Shown: positions 15,944 through 25,733, numbered from the stretch's first letter. The stretch: DNA of 64,000 bases from Acidovorax sp. KKS102 (GCF_000302535.1 NC_018708.1:744001-808000); one strand, 5' to 3'. Notes: generated by a model not told the origin, from the letters alone. A program made the numbers and translations.

Positions 15944-17242
15944 TCAGTAGCCCAGCTTGGCGGGCAGCCACAGGGCCAGTTGCGGGAAGGCGATCACGGC
16001 CACCATCACGAGGAACATGGCAAACAACATCCAGCCCACCCAGCGCACGGTGGATTCCATGCGCACACCGGCAATGCGGCACGACACCATCAGGTTCACG
16101 GCCAGCGGCGGGGTGAACTGGCCCAGCGCCACCTTGAGGGTCAGGATCACGCCGAACCATACGGGGTCCCATTGGTAGTGCTGCATGATGGGCAACAAAA
16201 GCGGCACGAAGATCAGGAAGATCGAGATGCCGTCGAGGAACATGCCCACGGTGATGAGCAGCACGATGAGCAGCGCCAGCACGCCGTACTCGCCCAGACC
16301 CGAATTCACGATGGCGTTGGCCACCGGGTCGATCACGCCTAACGTGGAGAGTGAATACGCAAAGATGCCCGCGAGCGACACCACGATGAGGATCACCGCC
16401 GACAGCTCGCCCGATTCACGCAGGATGGGAAACAGGTCGCGCACGGTGATCGTGCGGTGGATCACCATGCCCACGAACAGGCCGTAGAACACGGCCACCA
16501 CGGCTGCCTCGGTGGGCGTGAACCAGCCCGCACGCATGCCGCCCAAAATCAGCACCGGCGCTGCCAGACCCCAGGTGGCCTCGCGCAGGCTCTTCCAGAA
16601 TGGGGGGCGGGGCATTTCGGCCTCCAGCGCGCCCATCTTGTGTTTGCGCGCCATCCACACGGCGGGCACGATCAGCGCCACACCAGCCAGCACGCCGGGC
16701 ACCATGCCCGCCGCAAACAGCGCGGGCACCGAGGCCCCCGGCACGAGCACCGAGTAGATGATGAACGCCACCGAGGGCGGGATCAGGATGTCGGTGGCCG
16801 CAGCCGCGCCCACCACACTGGCCGAGAACGAGGGCGGGTAGCCCGCACGCGACATGGCCGCGATCATCACGCCGCCCACGGCGGCTGCATTGGCCGGGCC
16901 GGAGCCCGAGATGCCGCCGAGGAACATGGCCACCGCAATGGCCACCAGCGGCAGCATGCCCGGGCCGCGCCCGACGATGGCCACGGCAAAGTTCACGAGG
17001 CGCAGTGCCACGCCCGAGCGGTCGAAGATCGAGCCCACCAGCACGAACATCGGGATGGCCAGCAGCGGGTATTTGCCCAGGCCCGCGTAGAAGTTCTGCG
17101 GCACGGCCAGCAGGCCGAACCACTGGCTGTCGGCATTGGCCAGTGCGATGGCGGCGGCACCGGCCAGGCCGAGCGCGGCGCCAATGGGCACGCCCACAAA
17201 CATCAGGCCCAAAAAGGCCACAAAAAGCAGCGTGGCGATCAT
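15944..17242 (-). CDS. TRAP transporter large permease (DctM)
   Basis: 432 aa, about 12 membrane segments; the sodium-driven transporting subunit. DctM features include LFVAFLGLMFVGVPIGAALGL at the N-terminus, the GISGSGPANAAAVGGVMI loop and GMFLDGISIFLIFVPLLLP. The start at 17242 overlaps the dctQ stop by ATGA; longer upstream readings are antisense artefacts. Works with the DctQ and DctP products on either side. Confidence 0.95.
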   Translation of the reverse strand: MIATLLFVAFLGLMFVGVPIGAALGLAGAAAIALANADSQWFGLLAVPQNFYAGLGKYPLLAIPMFVLVGSIFDRSGVALRLVNFAVAIVGRGPGMLPLVAIAVAMFLGGISGSGPANAAAVGGVMIAAMSRAGYPPSFSASVVGAAAATDILIPPSVAFIIYSVLVPGASVPALFAAGMVPGVLAGVALIVPAVWMARKHKMGALEAEMPRPPFWKSLREATWGLAAPVLILGGMRAGWFTPTEAAVVAVFYGLFVGMVIHRTITVRDLFPILRESGELSAVILIVVSLAGIFAYSLSTLGVIDPVANAIVNSGLGEYGVLALLIVLLITVGMFLDGISIFLIFVPLLLPIMQHYQWDPVWFGVILTLKVALGQFTPPLAVNLMVSCRIAGVRMESTVRWVGWMLFAMFLVMVAVIAFPQLALWLPAKLGY

Positions 17243-17802
17243 GGTTGCGCGTCCTGGGGCGCCGGGGCGGCATCGTTGACCGTGCTGCGGCTGCGGCGAA
17301 TGAACAGCCCGATGGCGCGCGCCGTGATGAGCGCCGAGAACACAGGCAGCCAGATCGAGTACCACCACTGCGGCACGCCAATGCCGGGCGAGGTTTCGCC
17401 GAAGCTGTAGTCGTCCCACACCACACGCACGCTCAGGACGGCGATGACGCCAAACAGCAGGGCCACCGTGGCCGCGCCCAGCATGGACAGGCGTTTGCTG
17501 CGCACCGCAGAGCCGCCTTCGGCAAAGTATTCGATACGGATGTGCTGGTCGCGCGCCACGGCGGCAGAACCTGCGATGAGCGCCAGCGCGATCATCAGGA
17601 ACACCGAGATTTCTTCGGTCCAGGCAAACGAGGAGTTGGTGAAGTAACGCACCAGCACGTTGGCAAAGGTGATGAGTGCGAGGGCCGCCATGACGATGAC
17701 GGTGAGCCAGTCTTCAAGGCGCAGCGAGCGGGGCTCGGCCTCGGGACTCGCGGCGCCGGGCAGTGCGTCGGTCGCAGGCCCTTGGGGAGAGGAGGAGGAC
17801 AT
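17239..17802 (-). CDS. TRAP transporter small permease (DctQ)
   Basis: 187 aa, four predicted membrane segments (LTVIVMAALALITFANVLVRY, ISVFLMIALALIAGSAA, a segment near MLGAATVALLFGVIAVLSV and a last one near WYSIWLPVFSALITARAIG). The FAWTEEISVFLM wording is typical of DctQ. The start at 17802 gives the normal N-terminal tail of about 40 residues; a longer reading to 17940 is possible but would run into the regulatory region. No Shine-Dalgarno is visible, so the start is uncertain. Confidence 0.88.
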   Translation of the reverse strand: MSSSSPQGPATDALPGAASPEAEPRSLRLEDWLTVIVMAALALITFANVLVRYFTNSSFAWTEEISVFLMIALALIAGSAAVARDQHIRIEYFAEGGSAVRSKRLSMLGAATVALLFGVIAVLSVRVVWDDYSFGETSPGIGVPQWWYSIWLPVFSALITARAIGLFIRRSRSTVNDAAPAPQDAQP

Positions 17803-18018
17803 GGGGCAGGGGGAGGAGGAGAACAAACACGGGATAGGCGGGTCGCCCTGCCCGGCAGTGTTGTGCACCAGGGGCCTCGACGCGGAGCGCTGTAGGCGCC
17901 GCTTTCTATTATGCGATGGGTTGCTATGCATGCACACCATTGGTGCGCCGCGTCCGCACTGTGTAAACCCTCATGCCTGCGGCCAGCAGGCTCCAGCCCG
18001 CGCGCGGATAATGCGCCG

Positions 18019-18951
18019 ATGGAAACCAAGTGGCTTGAAGATTTCGTCAGTCTTGCGGAAACCCGCAGCTTCAGCCGGTCAGCGCAGCTGCGGCATGTGA
18101 CCCAGCCCGCGTTCTCGCGGCGGATCCAGGCGCTGGAGGCCTGGGCCGGCACCGATCTGGTGGACCGCAGCTCCTACCCCACCCGGCTGACCCCGGCCGG
18201 CAAAACCCTCTACGACCAGGCCCTGGAGATGCTCCAGTCGCTGCAGAACACGCGCGCCATGCTGCGTGCGCACACCAGCGCGGGCAAGGACATGATCGAG
18301 TTTGCTGTGCCCCACACGCTGGCGTTCACGTTCTTCCCGGCCTGGGTGTCCAGCCTGCACGACAAGTTCGGCCCGTTCAAAAGCCGCCTGATTGCGCTGA
18401 ATGTGCACGACGCCGTGATGCGGCTGGTGGAGGGCGGTTGCGATTTGCTGATTGCCTACCACCACCCTTCGCAGCCGTTTCAGCTCGACGCCGACCGTTA
18501 TGAAATGGTCAGCCTGGGGCAGGAGGTGCTATCGCCCTACAGCAAGGCCGACGCTGACGGCCAGCCCGTGCACCGCCTGCCGGGCCGAGCGGGGCAGCCG
18601 CTGCCCTACCTGGGCTATGCGCCCGGCGCTTACCTGGGGCGGGTGACCGAACTCATCCTCAAGCAGTCGCAGACACCCATCCACCTGGAGCGCGTGTACG
18701 AGACCGACATGGCCGAGGGCCTCAAGGCCATGGCGCTGGAAGGGCACGGCGTGGCCTTCTTGCCGCACAGCGCCGTGAAGAAGGAACTGCGCTCGCGCCG
18801 CCTCGTCAGTGCCGCACCCCCGGACGCCGAAGGCCTGCAAATGACCATGGATGTGCGCGCCTACCGCGAAAAGCCCAATGGCAAGGATGCCCCCAAAGGC
18901 ACAGCGCAAGCGCTGTGGACCTACCTGCAGGCCCAAGCGGCCTCATGCTAA
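18019..18951 (+). CDS. LysR-family transcriptional regulator
   Basis: 310 aa. N-terminal winged helix METKWLEDFVSLAETRSFSRSA with the recognition helix in TQPAFSRRIQALEAW (about residues 28-42), then an effector-binding domain with LPYLGYAPGAYLGRV and GLKAMALEGHGVAFLPHSAV. This wording resembles the HypT (YjiE) subgroup, hypochlorite-responsive in E. coli, but I cannot confirm this. Divergent from the TRAP operon, with 216 bp between starts, so it probably regulates that transporter. Confidence 0.92.
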   Translation: METKWLEDFVSLAETRSFSRSAQLRHVTQPAFSRRIQALEAWAGTDLVDRSSYPTRLTPAGKTLYDQALEMLQSLQNTRAMLRAHTSAGKDMIEFAVPHTLAFTFFPAWVSSLHDKFGPFKSRLIALNVHDAVMRLVEGGCDLLIAYHHPSQPFQLDADRYEMVSLGQEVLSPYSKADADGQPVHRLPGRAGQPLPYLGYAPGAYLGRVTELILKQSQTPIHLERVYETDMAEGLKAMALEGHGVAFLPHSAVKKELRSRRLVSAAPPDAEGLQMTMDVRAYREKPNGKDAPKGTAQALWTYLQAQAASC

Positions 18952-19132
18952 GGGTAAATACGGACATAAACAGTTTGCATAGTTGTGCGCCCAAACGGCA
19001 TTGGAATTTCATCGGTTGGACACGTACAGTCTGCGCCATCGCCGGATCGGTAGAGCGCAGCGTGTGCCTTGGAAGGGCCCCACGGTGGCACGAAGATTGC
19101 AAACCCGGTTCATTCCGTCACAGAGGCATCGT

Positions 19133-20029
19133 ATGAAAATTCAGCATTGGGTATGGGCCTGGGGCCTCGCAGCACTGTGCTGTGCGGTCGGTGCGTCTGC
19201 GCAGACCAGCGTGCTGGAACGCGTGGCCGGGGGCGGCAAGCTGGTCATTGCCTACCGCGAATCCTCGGTGCCTTTCTCTTACATCGACAGCCAGTCGGGC
19301 AAACCTGTGGGCTATGCGATGGACCTGTGCCTGCGCATGGCCGAGCTGGTGCGCAAGAAGACCGGCAAGAAGGACATGGAGATCGATCTGGTGCCTGCCA
19401 CCTCGGCCAACCGCATGGCATTGATCGAACAGGGCAAGGCCGACATTGAGTGTGGCTCCACGACGAACAATGCCGAGCGGCGCCAGAGGGTGGCCTTCAC
19501 CGTTCCCCACTTCATCACTGGAGCACGGCTCCTGGTCAAGGCCTCCAGCAGCATTGACAAGGTGGAGGACCTCAATGGCAAGAAACTGGTGTCCACCAAA
19601 GGCACCACGCCCCTGAAGGCGGCCGACCAGGCCAACCGTGAACGGTTGATGGGCATCACCATCGTGGAGGCGCCCGACCATGCCAAGGCCGTGGAGATGG
19701 TGGAAAAGGGCGAGGCCGACGCGTTTGTGATGGACGACGTGCTGCTGTACGGACTGGCTGCAGGGCGGCCCGACCCCAAGGCGCTCAAGGTGGTGGGCCG
19801 CTTCATGACGACCGAGCCCCTGGCCATCATGCTGCCCAAGAACGACCCCGAGTTCAAAAAGCTGGTGGACGAGGAAATGCGCCGCCTGATCACCAGCCGC
19901 GAGATTTATCCGATTTACGACAAGTGGTTCAACAAACCCATTCCGCCCAACAACACGGTGCTGAACCTGCCGGTCAGTTACTTGTTGCGCGACTTCTGGA
20001 AATACCCTACAGACCAGGTCCCGTTCTGA
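19133..20029 (+). CDS. Amino-acid ABC transporter substrate-binding protein (GltI-like, first paralog)
   Basis: 298 aa periplasmic receptor (SBP family 3) with a signal peptide ending near GASAQT. The motif DIECGSTTNNAERR, typical of glutamate/aspartate receptors, is at about residues 103-116; DKWFNKPIPPNN closes the second lobe. It lies directly before a second paralog that shares this wording (LECGSTTNNAARQ). No permease lies between them, so it may share the GltJKL membrane complex encoded downstream. Confidence 0.92.
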   Translation: MKIQHWVWAWGLAALCCAVGASAQTSVLERVAGGGKLVIAYRESSVPFSYIDSQSGKPVGYAMDLCLRMAELVRKKTGKKDMEIDLVPATSANRMALIEQGKADIECGSTTNNAERRQRVAFTVPHFITGARLLVKASSSIDKVEDLNGKKLVSTKGTTPLKAADQANRERLMGITIVEAPDHAKAVEMVEKGEADAFVMDDVLLYGLAAGRPDPKALKVVGRFMTTEPLAIMLPKNDPEFKKLVDEEMRRLITSREIYPIYDKWFNKPIPPNNTVLNLPVSYLLRDFWKYPTDQVPF

Positions 20030-20147
20030 CTAATACTCTGGGTTGCGTACTACCCCTTTTTGGAGTGTGGTTCTGACTGGTTACCCCCGGCAGGCCCTTG
20101 TCTCTAAAATCCGCCCCTTTTTTCGTTTTCAACACAAGGAGATCCCT

Positions 20148-21047
20148 ATGAAGAAACATTTGCTCGCGGTTGCCGTGACCGCCTTGGCTGCTGGCAGCGT
20201 ATTTGCCCAGGCCAATGACACTCTGGCCAAGATCAAGGCCTCCGGCAGCGTGACGCTCGGCGTGCGCGAGTCTTCGGGTCTTTCGTACACGCTGGGCAAC
20301 GGCAAGTACGTGGGTTTCCACACCGAAATGGGTGAAATCGTCCTGCACGACATCCAGAAGCAGCTGGGCCTGGCCAAGCTGGACATCAAGTACCAGCCCG
20401 TCACCTCGCAGAACCGCATCCCCCTGGTGACCAACGGCACTGTGGACCTGGAGTGCGGCTCCACCACCAACAACGCCGCCCGCCAGAAGGACGTGGCTTT
20501 TGCCGTGACCACCTACGTGGAAGAAGTGCGCACCGTGGTGAAGGCCAATTCGGGCATCAACTCCATCAAGGACCTGAACGGCAAGACTGTGGCCACCACC
20601 ACCGGCACCACCTCCGTGCAGACCCTGCGCAAGCACGAACGTGCTGGCGGCATCGACTTCAAGGAAGTGTTCGGCAAGGACCACGCTGACAGCTTCCTGA
20701 TGCTGGAAACCGGCCGCGCTGACGCGTTCGTGATGGACGGCTCCATCCTGGCTGCCAACATCTCCAAGTCCAAGAACCCCGCCGACTACAAGATCGTTGG
20801 TGAAGTTCTGAGCGTGGAACCCATCGCCTGCATGCTGCGGAAGGACGACCCTGCCTTCAAGAAGGCCGTGGACGACTCCATCAAGCGCCAGATCGCCGAC
20901 GGCTCGCTGGCCAAGCTGTACGACAAATGGTTCATGCAACCCGTGCCACCGACCAACACCAAGATCGGTCTGCCCATGTCTGACGCCACCAAGGCAGCCT
21001 GGGCCAACCCCAACGACAAGCCCATGGAAGACTACGCCAAGAAGTAA
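20148..21047 (+). CDS. gltI: Glutamate/aspartate ABC transporter substrate-binding protein
   Basis: 299 aa receptor with a signal peptide (MKKHLLAVAVTALAAGSVFAQ). LGVRESSGLSYTLG, VDLECGSTTNN and YDKWFMQPVPP identify the GltI/family-3 type. AAGGAG precedes the ATG at 20148. A hairpin with a T-run follows the stop before gltJ, suggesting that the receptor is made in excess over the membrane components by partial termination. Confidence 0.93.
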   Translation: MKKHLLAVAVTALAAGSVFAQANDTLAKIKASGSVTLGVRESSGLSYTLGNGKYVGFHTEMGEIVLHDIQKQLGLAKLDIKYQPVTSQNRIPLVTNGTVDLECGSTTNNAARQKDVAFAVTTYVEEVRTVVKANSGINSIKDLNGKTVATTTGTTSVQTLRKHERAGGIDFKEVFGKDHADSFLMLETGRADAFVMDGSILAANISKSKNPADYKIVGEVLSVEPIACMLRKDDPAFKKAVDDSIKRQIADGSLAKLYDKWFMQPVPPTNTKIGLPMSDATKAAWANPNDKPMEDYAKK

Positions 21048-21063
21048 TCTTCGCAACGCTTGT

Positions 21064-21098
21064 GCCCCTTCGGCCAACCGGTTTGAAGGGGCTTTTTT
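21064..21098 (+). terminator. Intra-operon terminator/attenuator between gltI and gltJ
   Basis: GCCCCTT (21064-21070), a loop of about 15 nt, AAGGGGC (21086-21092), then TTTTTT. Its position between receptor and permease genes fits partial termination that raises receptor dose. Confidence 0.75.
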
Positions 21099-21155
21099 GT
21101 TGGGTGGGCCAAGGGTGGCGCCCAACGCATAACCAAAATTTGAAGGGGTGCTCCT

Positions 21156-21914
21156 ATGAGTTGGGATTGGCAGGTGTTCTGCCAGGACACCATGGACCGG
21201 GAAGTCGTGCAAAGCTGCTTTGGCAAGGGCGGCGACATCACGTACCTGGACTGGATGCTGTCGGCCTGGGGCTGGACCGTGTCCGTTTCGCTGCTGGCGC
21301 TGCTGCTGGCACTTGTGTTGGGTTCCATCATCGGTACGCTGCGCACGTTGCAGGACCGTCCGATGATCGTTCGGCTGGGTAATGCCTGGGTCGAGCTGTT
21401 TCGCAATATTCCGCTGCTGGTGCAGATTTTCCTCTGGTACCACGTGCTGCCCACCCTGTTCCCGGTGCTGCGCGGCGTGCCCGGTTTTGCGCTGGTGGTG
21501 TTGGCGTTGGGTTTCTTTACCTCGGCGCGTATCGCCGAGCAGGTGCGCTCGGGCATTCAGGCCCTGCCACGCGGCCAGCGGTACGCCGGCATGGCCATGG
21601 GGTTCACCACGTTCCAGACTTACCGCTATGTGCTGCTGCCCATGGCGTTTCGCATCATCATTCCGCCGCTGACCAGCGAGACGATGAACATCTTCAAGAA
21701 CTCGTCCGTGGCGTTTGCCGTGTCGGTGGCCGAACTCACCATGTTCGCCATGCAGGCGCAGGAAGAAACCTCGCGCGGCATTGAGGTCTACCTGGCGGTG
21801 ACTACGCTGTACATCCTCTCGGCGTTTGCCATCAACCGCATCATGGCCTTCATTGAAAAGCGTGCGCGCATCCCGGGCATGGTTGTGAGTGGCGCGGCCG
21901 GAGGGGGGCATTGA
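21156..21914 (+). CDS. gltJ: Glutamate/aspartate ABC transporter permease GltJ
   Basis: 252 aa inner-membrane subunit. The N-terminus MSWDWQVFCQDTMDREVVQS and the HisM-type core FRNIPLLVQIFLWYHVLP are characteristic of GltJ; the ATPase-contact EAA loop lies near GIQALPRGQRYAGMAMGFT. Its stop is followed after one base by gltK. Confidence 0.94.
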   Translation: MSWDWQVFCQDTMDREVVQSCFGKGGDITYLDWMLSAWGWTVSVSLLALLLALVLGSIIGTLRTLQDRPMIVRLGNAWVELFRNIPLLVQIFLWYHVLPTLFPVLRGVPGFALVVLALGFFTSARIAEQVRSGIQALPRGQRYAGMAMGFTTFQTYRYVLLPMAFRIIIPPLTSETMNIFKNSSVAFAVSVAELTMFAMQAQEETSRGIEVYLAVTTLYILSAFAINRIMAFIEKRARIPGMVVSGAAGGGH

Positions 21915-21915
21915 T

Positions 21916-22581
21916 ATGAATCTCGATTTCTCCTTCTACAACTGGGACCTGATCTCCAACTTCGTGCTCAAGGGGCTGTATTTCAGCCTGATCCTCACGC
22001 TGGTGGCGACCGTAGGCGGCGTGCTGTTCGGCACCGTGCTGGCGCTCATGCGCCTGTCGGGCAAGAAGTGGCTGGATGTGCCCGCCACCATCTACGTCAA
22101 CGGCATGCGCTCCATCCCGCTGGTGATGGTGATCCTGTGGTTCTTCCTGCTGGTGCCGGCCATCATCGGCCGCCCTATCGGTGCGGAAGTGTCTGCCGTC
22201 ATCACCTTCATCGCCTTTGAAGCGGCGTACTTCAGCGAAATCATGCGTGCGGGCATCCAGTCCATCCCGCGCGGCCAGGTGTATGCAGGCCAGGCGCTGG
22301 GCATGACCTACGGCCAGAACATGAAGCTGGTGGTGCTGCCCCAGGCGTTCCGCAACATGCTGCCCGTGCTGCTCACGCAGACCATCATCCTGTTCCAGGA
22401 CACGTCGCTGGTCTATGCCATTGGCGCCTACGACATGCTCAAGGGCTTTGAAGTGGCAGGCAAGAACTTTGGCCGTCCGATCGAGGCGTACCTGGCGGCT
22501 GCGGTTCTGTACTTCGTGATGTGCTACGCGCTGTCCTGGATGGTCAAGCGCCTGCACCAGAAGATCGCGATCATCCGCTGA
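21916..22581 (+). CDS. gltK: Glutamate/aspartate ABC transporter permease GltK
   Basis: 221 aa partner permease, about five membrane segments. YVNGMRSIPLVMVILWFFLLVP and the EAA loop GIQSIPRGQVYAGQALGMT are the GltK counterparts of the GltJ motifs. The start at 21916 lies one base past the gltJ stop, indicating coupled translation. Confidence 0.94.
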   Translation: MNLDFSFYNWDLISNFVLKGLYFSLILTLVATVGGVLFGTVLALMRLSGKKWLDVPATIYVNGMRSIPLVMVILWFFLLVPAIIGRPIGAEVSAVITFIAFEAAYFSEIMRAGIQSIPRGQVYAGQALGMTYGQNMKLVVLPQAFRNMLPVLLTQTIILFQDTSLVYAIGAYDMLKGFEVAGKNFGRPIEAYLAAAVLYFVMCYALSWMVKRLHQKIAIIR

Positions 22582-22621
22582 TCGACGCTGGTGCTAAAGA
22601 GATTGGATTGAGGAAAAAGAA

Positions 22622-23359
22622 ATGATCGAACTCAAGAACGTATCCAAGTGGTATGGCCCGGTGCAGGTACTCAACGAGTGCTCGGCCACCATCAACAAGG
22701 GTGAAGTGGTGGTGGTGTGCGGCCCGTCGGGCTCCGGCAAGTCCACGCTCATCAAGACCATCAATGCGCTCGAACCCTTCCAGAAGGGCGAGATCACGGT
22801 CGATGGCGTGAAGCTGCATGACCCCAGCACCAACCTGCCCAAGCTGCGCAGCCGTGTGGGCATGGTGTTCCAGCACTTCGAGCTGTTCCCCCACCTGTCG
22901 GTGACGGACAACCTGACGATCGCGCAGATCAAGGTGCTGGGCCGCAGCGCGGACGACGCCAAGAAGCGCGGCCTCAAGATGCTGGAACGTGTGGGCCTGA
23001 TTGCGCACAAGGACAAGTTCCCCGGCCAGCTCTCGGGCGGCCAGCAGCAGCGTGTGGCCATCGCGCGCGCTCTCTCCATGGACCCCATCGTGATGCTGTT
23101 CGACGAACCCACGTCGGCGCTCGACCCCGAAATGGTCGGCGAAGTGCTGGACGTGATGGTGGGCCTGGCCAACGAAGGCATGACCATGATGTGTGTGACC
23201 CACGAAATGGGCTTTGCGCGCAAGGTGAGCAACCGCGTGATCTTCATGGACGTGGGCGGCAAGATCCTGGAAGACTGCTCGAAGGACGAGTTCTTCAACA
23301 ACCCCGATGCGCGCCAGCCCCGCACCAAGGACTTTCTCAACAAGATCCTGCAGCACTGA
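22622..23359 (+). CDS. gltL: Glutamate/aspartate ABC transporter ATPase GltL
   Basis: 245 aa ATPase driving the GltJK permease. Walker [10 protein letters not shown] at about residue 36, Q-loop [13 protein letters not shown], signature LSGGQQQR, Walker [16 protein letters not shown], switch VTHEMGFAR. Full length for the PAAT family. Preceded by GAGGA and followed by a strong terminator that closes the operon. Confidence 0.95.
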   Translation: MIELKNVSKWYGPVQVLNECSATINKGEVVVVCGPSGSGKSTLIKTINALEPFQKGEITVDGVKLHDPSTNLPKLRSRVGMVFQHFELFPHLSVTDNLTIAQIKVLGRSADDAKKRGLKMLERVGLIAHKDKFPGQLSGGQQQRVAIARALSMDPIVMLFDEPTSALDPEMVGEVLDVMVGLANEGMTMMCVTHEMGFARKVSNRVIFMDVGGKILEDCSKDEFFNNPDARQPRTKDFLNKILQH

Positions 23360-23403
23360 ATGCTGCCTTGCACTCCGCGTCGCACGGCGCGGTGCAACGA
23401 AAA

Positions 23404-23426
23404 GGCGCTCCTCGGAGCGCTTTTTT
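23404..23426 (+). terminator. Rho-independent terminator after gltL
   Basis: GGCGCTC-CTCG-GAGCGC stem (23404-23420) followed by TTTTTT, about 45 bp past the gltL stop. Confidence 0.9.
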
Positions 23427-23466
23427 CATGGCCCCCCGGTTGCTGGAGACGCGTGCTGCGCGCAGG

Positions 23467-24387
23467 CTAGCGCTTGCCCCTTCGACCGGAGGGCGAAGGG
23501 CCTTCCACAATGAGCTGGGACTCAAAATCCGTCCACAGGTCGTCGCGCCGCTTCAGCGCCTCGGACACCGCCTTGTGCCGCAGCTGCGCCACGGCCGACA
23601 CCAGCGCATTGCACAGGAAGAACGCAGCGGTGTACGAGTCGAACGGCGACGCATTGGATGTGCGTACCTGCAGCCGGAGGTGGGCCATGGCGGCCAAGGG
23701 CGCAGCGGCGCTGTCGGTGATGGCCAGCACCTGGGCGCCCGCGTCGCGAAAGCGCTGCGCCACTTTCACCGGCCCGCTGGCGTAGCGGCGGATGCTGAAC
23801 ACCAGCAAAGCGTCCTCGGGCTGGATCCACAGCAGCTGGTCGGTTGCGTCCACCGCGCCAGCCCCCAGCTCGTGCACGCCGGGGCGGCACATGTTCAGGT
23901 GCAGCGCCAGCCAGGCGGCCACCGGGGCGCTGTTGATCTGCGCCAGCACAAAAATGCGCCCCTTGCCCTGTGCGATGCGCGTCACCATGGCCTCGAAGGC
24001 CGCCATGTCCAGTCCGTCGCGCGTGGTGGTGAGGTTGTGCTGGTCGTGCAGCAGCGCATCGTCCACACACTGCTGCAGGCTGCGTCGGGTGCCGATGGTG
24101 ACTGGGGCGCGCTGCCCGGCCGTTTGCAGCAGGGCAGTGACCTCGGCCCGCGCCTCACGCTGGGCCTCGGCATAGCTGCCGTAGCCCAGCTTGGCAAACA
24201 GCCGCACCACGGTCGATGCACTGGTGCCAGTGCGCGCAGCGAGGGCGGTGGCGGACTCCAGCAGGGCGTGGGGGTAGTCGCGCCCCAGGGCCTCGGCCAG
24301 CGCCCGTTCGCTGGCGGTCAGGTCGGCGTCCTGGCGGGCCAGCCGCTCGGTGAGCAAGGCGGTGGATTCTTGCAATGATGATTTCAT
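23467..24387 (-). CDS. MurR/RpiR-family transcriptional regulator
   Basis: 306 aa. An N-terminal RpiR-type HTH domain (about residues 20-90; TASERALAEAL, TGTSASTVVRLFAKLGYGSYAEAQ) followed by a SIS-like domain (about 130-270) with LLVFSIRRYASGPVKVAQRFRDAG. RpiR regulators usually bind a sugar phosphate or a related metabolite. The frame runs open upstream across the antisense of the next gene; the start at 24387 was chosen by domain length. Divergent from the M20 peptidase, with an inverted repeat between, suggesting local control. Confidence 0.92.
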   Translation of the reverse strand: MKSSLQESTALLTERLARQDADLTASERALAEALGRDYPHALLESATALAARTGTSASTVVRLFAKLGYGSYAEAQREARAEVTALLQTAGQRAPVTIGTRRSLQQCVDDALLHDQHNLTTTRDGLDMAAFEAMVTRIAQGKGRIFVLAQINSAPVAAWLALHLNMCRPGVHELGAGAVDATDQLLWIQPEDALLVFSIRRYASGPVKVAQRFRDAGAQVLAITDSAAAPLAAMAHLRLQVRTSNASPFDSYTAAFFLCNALVSAVAQLRHKAVSEALKRRDDLWTDFESQLIVEGPSPSGRRGKR

Positions 24388-24401
24388 AAAGTACTCAATC
24401 G

Positions 24402-24417
24402 TGCAAAATACGTTGCA
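24402..24417. promoter_or_regulatory. Inverted repeat, candidate RpiR operator
   Basis: TGCAA-AATACG-TTGCA in the 99-bp divergent region, 15 bp before the regulator start and 70 bp before the peptidase start. Another TTGCAA occurs inside the first codons of the regulator (24370-24375). Confidence 0.45.
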
Positions 24418-24486
24418 AAGCCCGGAGTCGCATGCAACACTGCGACCCAAATTTTGCCCCCACCCGGGCGTTTCCCAAGGACAAAG

Positions 24487-25668
24487 ATGCTCAATACCCC
24501 GAACGAAACCCGACTGCCGGTGCATGCTCAGGTGCTGGACTGGCTGGCCCGGCAGCAGCAGGCCATGCAAGACCTGTTGCAAAAAGTGGTCAACATCGAG
24601 AGCGGCAGCCGCAATGAAGCGGGCGTGACGGCGGTGGCGCATGCTTTGGCCGAGCGCCTGCAGGCGGCCGGCGTGCCCGTGCAGTTCGAGCCCGTGCCCG
24701 GCTATGGCGTGCTGCTGCACGCGCAGGTCAACCCGGCAGAGGGCGCTGCAGCCGATGGCGCGCCCATCATCCTCATGGGGCACATGGACACGGTGTTTCC
24801 CGATGGCACGGTGGCCAAGCGCCCCTACCGCGAAGAAGCGGGGCGCGCCTATGGCCCCGGCGTGGCCGACATGAAGTCGGGCTTGGTGCTCAATGTGTTT
24901 GTCGCCGAGGCCTTTGCACGCTGCGGTGGGCTGAAGGCCCCTCTGCACCTGTTCTTCTCGTGTGACGAAGAGGTCGGCTCGCCCGCCACGCGCGATCTCA
25001 TCATGGCCCGCGTGCGTGGCGCGCGTGCAGTGTTCAATGCCGAGCCCGGCCGCGTCAGCGGCAACGTGGTCACCAGCCGCAAGGGCTCGATGGTGGTGGA
25101 GTTCGAGGTGCAGGGCGTGGCCGCACATGCGGGCATCAACCACGCCGCAGGTGCCAGCGCCATTGACGCCCTGGCGCGCAAGACGCTGGCGCTGCACGCG
25201 CTGACTGACACTGCCACGGGCGTGACCTGCAACGTGGGCGTGGTGCAGGGCGGCATCGTGCCCAACATGGTGGCCCCTCACGCGCGCGCCGAGGTGGACT
25301 TGCGCTTTACCGCCGACACCAACCCTGACGACCTGCTGGAGCGCGTGCGCGCCATCGTCGAAGATGAATGCGTGCCCCGCACCCAGGGCCGCATCACCAC
25401 CACGCGCCGCTCTCTGCCCATGAAGCCCACGCCCGACTACCTGCTGGCGCTGTACCAGCAGGGCGCGCGTGCGCTGGGCTTTGAGGTGCAGGGCGAGTTC
25501 ACCGGCGGCGCGGCCGACAGCGGCCTCACCGCCTCGGTGGGCGTGCCCACGCTGTGCGCCACCGGCCCCGTGGGCGGCCACCCGCACACCGAGCGCGAGT
25601 ACTGCGAGCTGTCCACCTTCGTGCCCCGCGCACAAGCCGTGGCACTGGCCGTGCTGGCACACCCCTGA
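24487..25668 (+). CDS. M20-family metallopeptidase (glutamate carboxypeptidase, CPG2-like)
   Basis: 393 aa zinc-dependent carboxypeptidase. Metal and catalytic motifs in order: GHMDTVFPDG (about residue 98), GVADMKSG, SCDEEVGSPATR, NAEPGR, and the late His region ATGPVGGHPHTE. The dimerisation lid domain (about 205-310) includes GVAAHAGINHAAGASAID. This is the CPG2-like group that removes C-terminal glutamate or hydrolyses acylated amino acids. No signal peptide, so cytoplasmic. Followed by a Bug-type receptor, suggesting uptake and hydrolysis of the same compound. Confidence 0.92.
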   Translation: MLNTPNETRLPVHAQVLDWLARQQQAMQDLLQKVVNIESGSRNEAGVTAVAHALAERLQAAGVPVQFEPVPGYGVLLHAQVNPAEGAAADGAPIILMGHMDTVFPDGTVAKRPYREEAGRAYGPGVADMKSGLVLNVFVAEAFARCGGLKAPLHLFFSCDEEVGSPATRDLIMARVRGARAVFNAEPGRVSGNVVTSRKGSMVVEFEVQGVAAHAGINHAAGASAIDALARKTLALHALTDTATGVTCNVGVVQGGIVPNMVAPHARAEVDLRFTADTNPDDLLERVRAIVEDECVPRTQGRITTTRRSLPMKPTPDYLLALYQQGARALGFEVQGEFTGGAADSGLTASVGVPTLCATGPVGGHPHTEREYCELSTFVPRAQAVALAVLAHP

Positions 25669-25733
25669 TTCTTTCCGTCCCTGTGGGACCTGCTGGACCT
25701 GTTTTGACCCGTTTTCTGAGTTCCTTGACTGCC

